Shown piece by piece: positions 9,562 to 18,078 of a DNA stretch of 64,000 nucleotides (the stretch's first letter is position 1; every line of letters starts with the position of its first letter). The stretch comes from DATLLN01 sp963720885 (GTDB lineage: Bacteria > Actinomycetota > Thermoleophilia > Gaiellales > JAICJC01). The position numbers and the translations under genes are program-made. Below the pieces are notes generated by a model. The model was not told the DNA's origin and did not search any database. It was given only the letters and a program-made list of their open reading frames with translations. Location: contig CAVRGW010000006.1 in assembly GCA_963720885.1 (NCBI GenBank), positions 310,001-374,000 of the forward strand, written 5' to 3'.

Positions 9562-9590
9562 ACGATACACAGACCACCATCGGTATGCAA
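9562..9590 (-). promoter_or_regulatory. tdh operon promoter
   Basis: Read on the minus strand: TTGCAT (9590-9585), a 17-bp spacer, then TATCGT (9567-9562). This is a good match to the vegetative consensus, 36 bp upstream of the tdh ATG, with the palindrome at 9545-9560 just downstream. Confidence 0.5.
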
Positions 9591-9624
9591 GCGAGCCGCT
9601 GGTGGCCCGTTTCTGGCATAACAG

Positions 9625-10404
9625 ATGGCCACCGTCCACACCCAGCGAGCGCAGATCGACCTCTTCCGCGCGGTCAAGCCGGATCGCGCCGTGGACGCGG
9701 TGGTCGAGCAGATCGTCGACCTGATTCAGGCCGGACGGCTGCGTGACCAGGAGGTGCTGCCCGGCGAGCGCCGCCTGGCGACGGCCATGGGCGTCAGCAG
9801 GCACACCATCCGCGAGGCGATCGAGACGCTCCAGGATGCGGGGGTGCTCGCGGTCGAGGCGGGAGGCAGCGGCGGCACCCGAGTGGCCTCGATCTGGATG
9901 CCCGAGTCGCTGGTCGGCGACACCGCGTCGCCGGACGCCGAGAGGGTGTTCGAGGCGCTGGAGGCGCGCCGCGTGATCGAGCCGCGCGTGGCCCAGCTGG
10001 CGGCGCTCCGCGGCACGACCCAGGACTTCGACGCGATCCGCGAGACGATCGGCCTGCAGCGCGCCAACCAATCCAACTGGTGGCAGATCACGCAGGGCAA
10101 CGTGCTGTTCCACCGTCTGTTGTGGCGCGCCGCCCGCAACCCCGAGCTGGAGTCGTCGATGCGCTCCATCTACCGCTCGCTGTCCGGCCCGCTGTACGCC
10201 GTGCTCAGCCACGACGAGGACTCGGCAGCCACCGAGGAGAGCATCCAGCTGCACGAGGAAACACTGGAGGCCGTGATGCGCGGTGATCCGGAGGTGGTCG
10301 AGGAGGTGATGGATCGCCATCTGCGCTACCTCGAGCAACGCTGCGAGTCGATGTACGGGCGGGCACGGATCCGCGGAGTGCCGAAGTTCCTGATCGGCGG
10401 ATGA
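9625..10404 (+). CDS. FadR/GntR-family transcriptional regulator
   Basis: A 259-residue one-component regulator. The N-terminal winged helix has LPGERRLATAMGVSRHTIREAIETLQDAGVLAV in the usual place (residues about 44-77); the C-terminal all-helical FCD/FadR ligand domain has conserved histidines (FHRLLWRAA, LHEETLEAV, MDRHLRYLE) that in this family often hold a metal and a carboxylate ligand. It is divergent from the tdh operon and probably represses it until a substrate such as an amino acid or hydroxy acid binds. Confidence 0.88.
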   Translation: MATVHTQRAQIDLFRAVKPDRAVDAVVEQIVDLIQAGRLRDQEVLPGERRLATAMGVSRHTIREAIETLQDAGVLAVEAGGSGGTRVASIWMPESLVGDTASPDAERVFEALEARRVIEPRVAQLAALRGTTQDFDAIRETIGLQRANQSNWWQITQGNVLFHRLLWRAARNPELESSMRSIYRSLSGPLYAVLSHDEDSAATEESIQLHEETLEAVMRGDPEVVEEVMDRHLRYLEQRCESMYGRARIRGVPKFLIGG

Positions 10405-10464
10405 TGAGTGCCGCCTGACACGCACATCGTCGCCGAGGACGTGTACGTGATCCTGGCCGCGGCC

Positions 10465-10491
10465 CGTTTTTTCGGCACGTGCCACGGGTAA
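10465..10491 (+). promoter_or_regulatory. SigB-like promoter candidate upstream of the PIN-domain gene
   Basis: GTTTTT, a 14-bp spacer and GGGTAA (10486-10491) match the general-stress sigma consensus (GTTT...GGGTA). The start of transcription would lie within a few bases of the ATG at 10503, giving an almost leaderless mRNA. The spacer holds GGCACGTGCC, a 10-bp palindrome. Confidence 0.35.
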
Positions 10492-10502
10492 GGTGACCGC
10501 GG

Positions 10503-10907
10503 ATGACCCGGTTCGTCGTCGACAGCGGTGTCGTGCTCCAGCTGGCGCGTGAGGGATTCGACGTGCCGGCCGGGCACGAGCTGCTCGCACCGACGCTGTT
10601 GCGCTCGCAGATGCTGTCCGACCTGCATCAGGCGGTGCACCGCGGCGAGCTCCCGGCCGATGAGGCGTTCGACCTGCTGACGCGCGCGTGGGCGATCAAG
10701 ATCCGGCTGCTGGGCGACGCCGTCCTGCGCCGCAACGCCTGGGAGATCGCGGAGAGCCAGGGCTGGGCCGAGACCTACGACGCCGAGTACCTCGCGCTGA
10801 CCAGGCTGCAGGGCGACGCGTTCGTCACCCTCGACGCCGGCCTGGCACGGCGGGCCCACGGGATCGTTCCCACGGCGTCGATCGACGCGCTGCAAGGAGG
10901 ATCATGA
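10503..10907 (+). CDS. PIN-domain protein (VapC-like RNase)
   Basis: A 134-residue protein with the acidic residues of PIN-domain ribonucleases: the early Asp in FVVDSGV, central acidic residues, and the late pairs TYDAEYLAL and TLDAGLA. VapC toxins have this architecture, but no antitoxin gene is found upstream: the 98 bp before it are non-coding. It is followed, with overlapping stop and start, by an NTF2-like gene. A solitary PIN protein may be a stress RNase or an orphaned toxin. Confidence 0.8.
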   Translation: MTRFVVDSGVVLQLAREGFDVPAGHELLAPTLLRSQMLSDLHQAVHRGELPADEAFDLLTRAWAIKIRLLGDAVLRRNAWEIAESQGWAETYDAEYLALTRLQGDAFVTLDAGLARRAHGIVPTASIDALQGGS

Positions 10908-11323
10908 TGACAGGCACGACAACGGAGCAGGAGATCGTCGGACTCGAACGCCGCTACTGGCAGGCGCTCAAGGACGGGGACGTCGACACCGCGCTGGAGC
11001 TGACCGACGACCCCTGTCTGGTCACCGGAGCGCAGGGCCTCGGGCTGATCGGCCACGAGACGTACTCGGCGATGATGCAGCAGGCGACCTGGACGATCGA
11101 GCGTTTCGAGATCGGGGACGACGTGCAGGTGCGGATGCTGGGAGCCGACACGGCCGTGGTCGCCTACACGGTGCGCGAGGAGCTGACCGTCGACGGCCAG
11201 CCGGTCGGCTTCGACGCCGCGGACACCTCGACCTGGGTGCGCCGCGGCGACCGCTGGGTCTGCGCTGCGCACACCGAGTCGCTGCGCGGCGACCCGTTCG
11301 GGCGCGACCGGAGCTCGGCGTAA
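10904..11323 (+). CDS. SnoaL/NTF2-like protein (DUF4440 type)
   Basis: A 139-residue protein with the cone-shaped NTF2-like fold pattern: an N-terminal helix (IVGLERRYWQALKDGDVDTAL), a middle stretch GLGLIGHETYSAMM and a C-terminal beta sheet ending DTSTWVRRGDRWVCAAHTES. The family contains enzymes and ligand-binding proteins without a common reaction. The ATG at 10904 overlaps the stop of the PIN gene, with AAGGAGG 3 bp upstream, so the two are co-translated. Confidence 0.78.
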   Translation: MMTGTTTEQEIVGLERRYWQALKDGDVDTALELTDDPCLVTGAQGLGLIGHETYSAMMQQATWTIERFEIGDDVQVRMLGADTAVVAYTVREELTVDGQPVGFDAADTSTWVRRGDRWVCAAHTESLRGDPFGRDRSSA

Positions 11324-11341
11324 TACGTCGATCGACGGATT
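11322..11341. promoter_or_regulatory. candidate operator of the PBP-LuxR regulator (hyuA promoter)
   Basis: AATACGTCGATCGACGGATT is palindromic at 18 of 20 positions. It shares its last two bases with the hyuA -35 box. An almost identical sequence (15 of the first 18 bases) sits at 21515-21532 in front of the regulator and the divergent deacetylase gene, with the same distance to a -35 box. Size and symmetry suit a LuxR-type HTH dimer. This is inference from repetition and position. Confidence 0.5.
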
Positions 11342-11369
11342 GAACGGCCGCCTCCCAAGTTCGTAGCAT
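11340..11369 (+). promoter_or_regulatory. hyuA promoter, leaderless transcript
   Basis: TTGAAC (11340-11345), an 18-bp spacer and TAGCAT (11364-11369). Transcription would start about at the GTG start codon (11376), so the hyuA message is probably leaderless; no ribosome-binding site is present. Confidence 0.45.
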
Positions 11370-11375
11370 CCCCGC

Positions 11376-13441
11376 GTGAGCGCGCACCAGTCCAGCCGGA
11401 TCGGCATCGACGTCGGCGGCACCTTCACCGACGCCGTGATCGTCGCCGCGAGACGGCGGCGTCCGAGATCGCCAAGGTGCCCTCGACGCCGGAGCGGATC
11501 GAGCGCGGGTTCATGGACGCGCTGGCCGAGCTGCTGGAGCGCAGCGGCTCGCAGGCGGGCGACGTCGGGTACCTCGCCCACGGCTCGACCGTCGCCACCA
11601 ACGCGATCGTCCAGCGGCGGCTGGCGCGGACGGCGCTGATCACCAACCGCGGCTTCCGTGACGTGCTCGCCATCGGCACCCAGATGCGGGCCGCGGTCTA
11701 CGACCTGTGGTCGCCGGAGCCGGAGCCGATCGTGCCGCGCGAGCTGTGCCTCGAGGTGGGCGGCCGGCTGGACGCGCAGGGTGCCGAGGTCGAGCCGCTC
11801 GACGAGCAGTCGGTGCGCGACGCGGCGGCCGCGCGTCCGCGACGCGGACGTGGAGGCGGTCGCGGTGATGCTGCTGTTCTCGTTCCTCAACCCGGCCCAC
11901 GAGCTCCGCGTCGGCGAGCTGCTGGCGGAGGAGCTGCCGGGCGTCGACCGTGTCGCTCTCCTGCCAGGTGGTGCCCGAGTTCCGCGAGTACGTGCGGGCG
12001 TCGACGACGGCGCTCAACGCGTCGCTGCTGCCGCTGATGGGCACCTACCTGACGGCCCTCGGCGGCGAGGTCGACGGCGCCGGCATGTCGGTGCCCGCTG
12101 CACCTGATGCAGACCAACGGCGGAGTGGCGCCCGCCGCCCGCGCCCGCGAGCTGCCGATCGCGCTGTCCGCCTCGGGCCCGGCCGCTGGCGTGATCGGCG
12201 GCGGCCGGCTGGCCGAACTGGTCGGCGAGGGTGACGCGCTGACCTTCGACATGGGCGGCACCACCGCCGACATCGGGCTGGTGCTGGGCGCCGATCCCCA
12301 GGTGCGGTTCTCCGGCGAGGCGGCGGGGATGCCGATCAACCTGCCGCAGATCGACGTGCTCTGCATCGGCGCGGGGGGCGGCTCGATCGCTCGCGTCGAC
12401 GAGTTCGGCTCGCTGACCGTCGGCCCCGCCAGTGCCGGCGCCGACCCCGGGCCGGCCGCCTACGGCAAGGGCGGCACCGAGGCGACGGTGACCGACGCCC
12501 ACGTCGTGCTGGGGACGTTGTCCAGCGAGCACAGCCTGGCCGGCGGCGTGCCGCTCGACCGCGAGCTTGCGCGCGCAGCCGTGATGTCGTCGGTCGGAGA
12601 ACCGCTCGGCCTGGACGCCGAGGCGGCCGCCGAGGCGATCCTGCGCATCGCCAACGCCAACATGGCCAACGCCCTGCGGCTGATGACCGTCGCCCGCGGA
12701 CACGACCCGCGCCGGTTCGCGCTGGTGGCGATCGGCGGCGCCGGCCCGATGCACGCCTGCGCGCTGGCCGACGAGGTGGGCATCCCCCGGGTCGTCGTGC
12801 CCCGCTACCCCGGCGTGGCCGCGGCGCTCGGCCTGCTGGCCACCGACATCCGCCACGACCTGCGCCGCAGCTGGCTGCGGGCGGTGGCCGACATCACCCC
12901 GGCGCAGCTGGACGCCGAGCTCGAGCGGCTCGAGGCGGAGGCCCGCGAGCTGCTGGGCACCTCGGACGCGGTCACCACCGCGATCGAGCTCGACCATGAG
13001 CTGGACATGCGCTACCGGGGCCAGGCGTACAACCTGACGGTGCCCTTCGCCGGGCGGCCGGTATCGGCCGACGACGATCGCCGAGGCGGTGGCCCGGTTC
13101 GAAGACGAGCACCGCCGGCTGTACGACTACACGCCCGAGGTGACCGATACCGAGATCGTCACCCTGCGGGTCCGCGCCCAGGGCCGCATCCCGGTCGATC
13201 GACTGGAACGCACCCGAGGCCGCCACGGCGCCGAACCGGGCAGCCGCCGGGCGTGAGGTCTACGCCGGGGGCGGCGCCCGCCGCTGGGCGCTCGTCCATC
13301 GCGCGTCGCTGCGGCCTGACGACGGAGATCGCGCCGGAGACGATCGTCGAGCAGGAGGACGCCACGATCGTCGTCCCGGCGGGCTGGCGGGGCCGGGTCG
13401 GCGCCGGCGCCACGCTCGTGCTGGAGCGGGAGGAGGCGTAG
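11376..13441 (+). CDS. hyuA: hydantoinase/oxoprolinase family protein, subunit A, several frameshifts
   Basis: ATP-dependent amidohydrolase subunit of the N-methylhydantoinase/5-oxoprolinase type; it would phosphorylate and open a cyclic amide, ureide or lactam together with HyuB. The N-terminal GIDVGGTFTDAV phosphate motif, HGSTVATNAIVQRR, the middle TFDMGGTTADIGL and GAGGGSIARVDEFG, and the C-terminal IVEQEDATIVVPAGW are all present. The gene changes frame near 11450, 11830, 11965, 12100, 13070 and 13315, yet the total (about 688 codons) equals the family's usual length, so the breaks look like sequence errors. GTG 11376 is the start; hyuB follows 1 bp after the stop. Confidence 0.85.
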
Positions 13442-13442
13442 C

Positions 13443-15087
13443 GTGGCGACCACGTCGATCGACCCGATCACGCAGGAGATCCTGGCCAGCGCGTTCCACC
13501 ACATCGCCGAGGAGATGGCAGTGGTCGAGTATCGCTCGTCGTACTCGCCGATCATCCGCGAGATGCTCGACTTCAACTGCGGCCTGTTCACCGCCGACGG
13601 GCGCATGGTCGCCAACTCCGAGCAGATCCCCGCGCAGCTCGGGCTGATGCAGTTCGCGCTGGAGTCCGTGCTCGAGAAGTGGGGCGACGACGTCGACCCG
13701 GGCGACGCGTTCCTGACCAACAACCCGTACATGGGCGGCACCCACACGCCCGACCTGCAGGTCTTCACGCCGCTCTTCCGGGACGGCGCGCTGATCGGCC
13801 TGGGCCGGGTCGATCGCCCACCACATCGACATCGGCGGCCGCTTCCCGGGCACCGAGAGCGCCCAGTGCACGGAGCTCTTCCAGGAGGGGCTGATCTTCT
13901 CGGCGCTGCGGCTGGTCGAGGGCGGCAGCCGCATACGCGCGCTGTACGAGCTGATCGCCGCCAACGTCCGCGATCCGGCCTCGACGCTGGGCGACCTGGA
14001 CGCGCAGCTGGCGGCCTGCCGGCGGGGGACGACGCGCGTCGACGAACTCATGGACGCGCACGGCCCGGCCACGGTGACGACGGCGATGGAGACGCTGCTC
14101 GAGACGACCGCCCGGCGCGCCGAGGCCGCGTTCCGGGCATGGCCGGACCGCGCGGTCACCGTCGAGGGGTTCATGGACGACGGCGGCTTCGAGGACACGC
14201 CGCCGCTTCGCGTGCACGCGCGTCGTCTCGGTGGACGACGGCACGCTGGTGGTCGACCTGACCGGCAGCTCGGCGCAGGTGCCGTCGGGCATGAACGTGC
14301 CGATCGCCAGCACGCACGCCGGCACCTACTTCGCCGTCCGCGCCTTCCTGGGGCCGACCGTCCCCCAGAACGCCGGGCTGACCAGCCGGGTGCGGGTGAT
14401 CGCCCCGGAGGGCAGCATGTTCAACCCCGACCTTCCCGACGGCGCTGAGCGCCCGCCACCTGGCAGTCCAGCGCCTGACCGACGTGCTGATCGAGGGGCT
14501 CTGCGAGCTGCTGCCGGAGCGCTCGGTCGCCGCCAGCCAGGTGTCGTTCCCGGCGCTGGTCTTCCAGGCCGTCGACCCCCGCTCGGGCCGGCTGACGCTG
14601 CTCGCCGACATCCTCGGCGGCGGCGGAGGCGCCCGCCGGGACGCGCCGGGCGACGACGGCATCGACCCGTACTGCTCGAACTGCGCGATCCTGCCGGCGG
14701 AGATCGCCGAGCTGGAGTACCCGTGGCGGATCGAGCGCACCGAGCTGGTCGACGGCTCGGGCGGCCAGGGCCGGATGCGCGGCGGCATGGGCATCCGGCG
14801 CGACTATCGCCTGCTGGCCGACCAGTCGGACGGCATGTACTACGTCGAGCAGACGAATCCGGCGTTCGGCGCCCGCGGCCGCGAGGGCGGCGGCGCCGGC
14901 GCGCCCGGCCGCGCGACGGTACGCCGGGCAGGCGACGGACGACCACGTCCCCGTGCCGGGCAAGGGCTATGTCTTCCTGCACCGCGGCGATGTGCTGTCA
15001 CTGGTCGGCGCCGGTGGCGGAGGGTTCGGCGCGCCGTCCGGTGCGGCAGGTCTCGAGGGCACAAGTTCCAGCAAGGAGGAGCCATGA
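13443..15087 (+). CDS. hyuB: hydantoinase/oxoprolinase family protein, subunit B, several frameshifts
   Basis: Partner of HyuA. It begins ITQEILASAFHHIAEEMAVV and has YSPIIREMLDFNCGLF, FLTNNPYMGGTHTPDLQVF, AHHIDIGGRFPG and YPWRIERTELVDGSGGQGRM, hallmarks of the HyuB/OplAH C-terminal family. Frame changes are seen near 13805, 14220, 14447 and 14925; joined, the product is about 548 residues, the normal size. The end, SSSKEEP, stops at 15087, and the next gene's ATG (15084) overlaps it. Substrate candidates are hydantoins, 5-oxoproline, or similar cyclic compounds; sequence does not decide among them. Confidence 0.83.
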
Positions 15088-16568
15088 GCGAAGAGCGACA
15101 CCCCGGGCAGCGCCGGCCCCAGCGAGCCCCCGGCAGCGCAGGTCCGAGCGGGACTCCGGGCAGCGCGGGCGGCGAGCCGCCCGCAGCCCCACCGCCCGCC
15201 GCACCGCCGGCGGCCACCGGCCCGCCACCGTCCGACGGCGGCAGCGGAGGCAGCGTCAGCCGCAAGGGGTTCCTGCAGGGCGCGGTCGGCGCCGCCGTCA
15301 GGCGGCCTGATCGTCGGCGGCGGCATCGGCTATGCCATCGGCAACTCGAGCTCGTCCTCGTCGGAGTCGAGCAGCGGCGGCAGCGGCAACTCGGGAGGCG
15401 GCGGCGGCACGATCAAGGTCGGCGCGGCGATCCCGATCACCGGCCCGTTCGCCGGCGACGGCGAGCAGATGCTGCGTGGTCAGGAGATGGCCGTGTCCGA
15501 GATCAACGATGCGGGCGGCATCGGCGGCAGCAAGATCGAGCTGGTCAAGCTCGACACCAAGGACCAGTCGCCGGACGTGATGAAGACGGTCATGCAGAAC
15601 CTGGTCTCGCAGAACGTCGCGGCCATCTTCATGCCGTTCTGCTCGTACACGTCGGTCGAGTTCCCGATCATCGCCAACCAGAAGGTGCCGGCCTTCCACG
15701 TGAACACGTGGCACGGCAACGTCGACTGGGTGGCCGAGCACCGGCGACCAACATCTTCCAGGGCGACCCCAGCGAGCTGTCCTATGGGTCGGGCATCGTC
15801 GCGGTCGTCAACGCGCTGATCGCCTCGGGCGACTTCAAGCCCCGGGACAAGACGGCGTACGTCGTCACCTCGAACGACCCATACAGCCTGAACATCGCCC
15901 AGAGCTTCCAGAAGTCGATCACCGACGAGGGCTGGGACGTGGTCGGCTTCGAGAAGTTCACCGTGCCGCAGGCGAACTGGGGCGGCACGCTGGTCAACAT
16001 CCGCCAGGCCAATCCCGACGTGATCGTGTTCTCGGACTACGCGGCCGGCGACGAGGCGGCGTTCATCAAGCAGTTCGCGCAGTCGCCGACCAAGTCGCTG
16101 GTCTACCAGCAGTACGCACCCTCGATTCCCCAGTACCTGCAGCTGGCCGGCGACGCCGCCAACGGCGTGATCTGGTCGACCGTCGTCGGCATCCTGCAGA
16201 ACGACCCGGTCGCCCAGCCGTTCATCGACAACTTCACGCAGCGCTACGGCGACGGCCCCGGCTTCTCGAACGCCGGCGACCAGTACGACCTGATGCACAT
16301 CTGGGCGCAGGCGGTCGGCGTGGCCGGCGACCCGTACGACTTCGACAAGATCAACGCGTACATCAAGGCGACCCCGTATCGCGGTGTCTGCGGTGCATAC
16401 ACCTTCAACCGCACCGGGCTGACGTGCATCCCCTATCCGGACGACACCGCCGACCCGTCGATCGGCATGCCCCACCTCACCTTCCAGATCCAGGACGGTC
16501 AGCAGAAGATCATCTCCCCCGAGCCCTACACCACCGGCAAGTTCCAGCTCCCGTCCTGGCTGCAGTGA
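15084..16568 (+). CDS. branched-chain-type ABC transporter substrate-binding protein, two frameshifts
   Basis: A type 1 periplasmic binding protein (Peripla_BP_6/LivK class) that captures the substrate outside the cell. Residues 1-58 form an unusual Pro/Ala/Gly/Ser-rich leader; then comes a Tat-like SRKGFLQ with a hydrophobic, glycine-rich stretch and a Ser/Gly linker. The mature domain begins IKVGAAIPITGPFAGDGEQM and ends PYTTGKFQLPSWLQ. Frame is lost near 15300 and regained near 15740 by two compensating indels. Its closest visible relative is the sensor domain of the regulator at 21542, with matching TPYRGVCGAY/VPYRGVNGAY and YAPSIPQY/YSPSIPAY. Start ATG 15084 overlaps hyuB. Confidence 0.87.
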   Translation: MSEERHPGQRRPQRAPGSAGPSGTPGSAGGEPPAAPPPAAPPAATGPPPSDGGSGGSVSRKGFLQGAVGAAVRRPDRRRRHRLCHRQLELVLVGVEQRRQRQLGRRRRHDQGRRGDPDHRPVRRRRRADAAWSGDGRVRDQRCGRHRRQQDRAGQARHQGPVAGRDEDGHAEPGLAERRGHLHAVLLVHVGRVPDHRQPEGAGLPREHVARQRRLGGRAPATNIFQGDPSELSYGSGIVAVVNALIASGDFKPRDKTAYVVTSNDPYSLNIAQSFQKSITDEGWDVVGFEKFTVPQANWGGTLVNIRQANPDVIVFSDYAAGDEAAFIKQFAQSPTKSLVYQQYAPSIPQYLQLAGDAANGVIWSTVVGILQNDPVAQPFIDNFTQRYGDGPGFSNAGDQYDLMHIWAQAVGVAGDPYDFDKINAYIKATPYRGVCGAYTFNRTGLTCIPYPDDTADPSIGMPHLTFQIQDGQQKIISPEPYTTGKFQLPSWLQ

Positions 16569-17347
16569 TCCAGACCGAACACCCAGCCGCGGCGACCGTG
16601 CTCGAGGTGCGCGACGTCACCAAGCTGTACGGCGGGCTGCGCGCCGTCGACGGCCTGTCCTTCTCGGTGGCCGCGGGAGAGGTGCTCGGGATCGCCGGTC
16701 CGAACGGGGCCGGCAAGACGACGCTGTTCGACACGATCACCGGGCACACGATCGCCAGCTCCGGCGAGATCGAGCTCGATGGCCGGCCGATCCGCGGCAC
16801 CAAGATCCACCACCGCTGCCGCCTGGGGCTGGCCCGGACGTTCCAGCAACCGGCGGCGGCGGAGACGCTGACGGCGCTGGAGAACGCGTACCTGGCCGCC
16901 AGCTTCCGCCGCGGCCGGGCGGCCGGCGGACTGCGGTCTCGCTCCGGCGACATCGCCCGCGGGATGGCGGCGCTGGAGCTGGTCGGGCTGCAGGACCGGG
17001 CGTCCACGATCGCCTCGCGGCTGCCCATCTACGACCGCAAGCGGCTGATGATCGCCACCGCGCTGGCCACCGAGCCGCTGGTGCTGCTGCTGGACGAGCC
17101 GTTCGGCGGGCTCAACCCGGCCGAGATCGACGCCACCATCGCGCTGCTTCGCCGGGTCGGCGAGACCGGCGTGGCGATCGTCTGCATCGAGCACGTGATG
17201 CGGGCGCTGGTGGCGCTCGCCGACCGGGTGCTGGTCATGCATCACGGCGCCCAGCTGTTCATCGGAACGCCGGCCGAGATGATGCGCGACCAGCGGGTGA
17301 TCGACGTCTACCTGGGCCGGCGCGAGGACGAGGCGGCCGGCGGGTGA
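16565..17347 (+). CDS. livG: branched-chain-type ABC transporter ATP-binding protein LivG
   Basis: A 260-residue ATPase: Walker A GPNGAGKTT, Q-loop FQQP, Walker B LVLLLDEPFGGL and a switch histidine in IEHVM. The signature region is the unusual SRLPIYDRKRLMIATALAT, where LSYGQ- or LSGGQ-like residues are expected; this degenerate form may affect ATP use. GTG 16565 overlaps the stop of the binding protein gene. With LivF it powers the LivH-LivM channel. Confidence 0.87.
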   Translation: MIQTEHPAAATVLEVRDVTKLYGGLRAVDGLSFSVAAGEVLGIAGPNGAGKTTLFDTITGHTIASSGEIELDGRPIRGTKIHHRCRLGLARTFQQPAAAETLTALENAYLAASFRRGRAAGGLRSRSGDIARGMAALELVGLQDRASTIASRLPIYDRKRLMIATALATEPLVLLLDEPFGGLNPAEIDATIALLRRVGETGVAIVCIEHVMRALVALADRVLVMHHGAQLFIGTPAEMMRDQRVIDVYLGRREDEAAGG

Positions 17348-18078
17348 GCGCGGCGCTCTCGGTGCAGAACCTGACCGCCGGCTACGACCGGACGATGGTG
17401 CTGCGCGAGCTGTCGCTGGCGGTCAACGCGGGCCAGACCGCCGTGGTGATCGGCCCCAACGGGCACGGCAAGACGACGCTGCTGCTGGCGATCTCCGGCC
17501 TGCTCAAGCCGTCCGGCGGCACCATCGAGTTCGACGGCCGGCGGATCGACGGCACGGCCGCCGAGGCGCTGGCCAACCGCGGGATCGTCCACATCCTGCA
17601 GGGAGACGGCCTCTTCCCCGACATGACCGTCGAGGAGAACCTGCTGCTGGGCGCGTTCGTGCGCGGTTCCTGGCGGGGGCGGAGGACGTCCCTTCGGCGC
17701 ATCTACGACGACCTGCCGGTGGTCGAGGAGAAGCGCGGGCAGAAGGCGCGCACGCTGTCGGGCGGCGAGCGGCGGCTGGTCGGCCTCGGCCGGGGGATGA
17801 TGCGGCCGGCCCGGATGCTGCTGATCGACGAGCCGTCGCTGGGCCTCGCGCCGGTCGCGATCGACGCGGTGTACGCGGCGATCCGGCGGCTGAAGCAGGA
17901 GTCGGGTGCGACCATCGTGCTGGTCGAGGAGAACTTCACGCACATCGGCGGGATCGCTGACCGCGTCCACATCCTCGAGGCCGGCAAGATCGTGCGCAGC
18001 GGCAGCTTCGAGGACGTGTCGAGCGACCGCACGGTGGTCGAGACCTACCTGGGCGCGATCGTCGAGGGCGGCGGATGA
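17344..18078 (+). CDS. livF: branched-chain-type ABC transporter ATP-binding protein LivF
   Basis: A 244-residue ATPase. Walker A is GPNGHGKTTL (His in place of the usual Ala), the signature is TLSGGERRL, and Walker B is RMLLIDEPSLGLAP. It overlaps livG (GTGA) and livH (ATGA), so the importer genes are translationally coupled. Unlike the surrounding genes it has no frame break. Confidence 0.9.
   Translation: MSAALSVQNLTAGYDRTMVLRELSLAVNAGQTAVVIGPNGHGKTTLLLAISGLLKPSGGTIEFDGRRIDGTAAEALANRGIVHILQGDGLFPDMTVEENLLLGAFVRGSWRGRRTSLRRIYDDLPVVEEKRGQKARTLSGGERRLVGLGRGMMRPARMLLIDEPSLGLAPVAIDAVYAAIRRLKQESGATIVLVEENFTHIGGIADRVHILEAGKIVRSGSFEDVSSDRTVVETYLGAIVEGGG

Noticed and set aside
10503..10907. VapBC toxin-antitoxin pair
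   Set aside because: Only the PIN protein is present; the overlapping downstream gene is NTF2-like, not an antitoxin.
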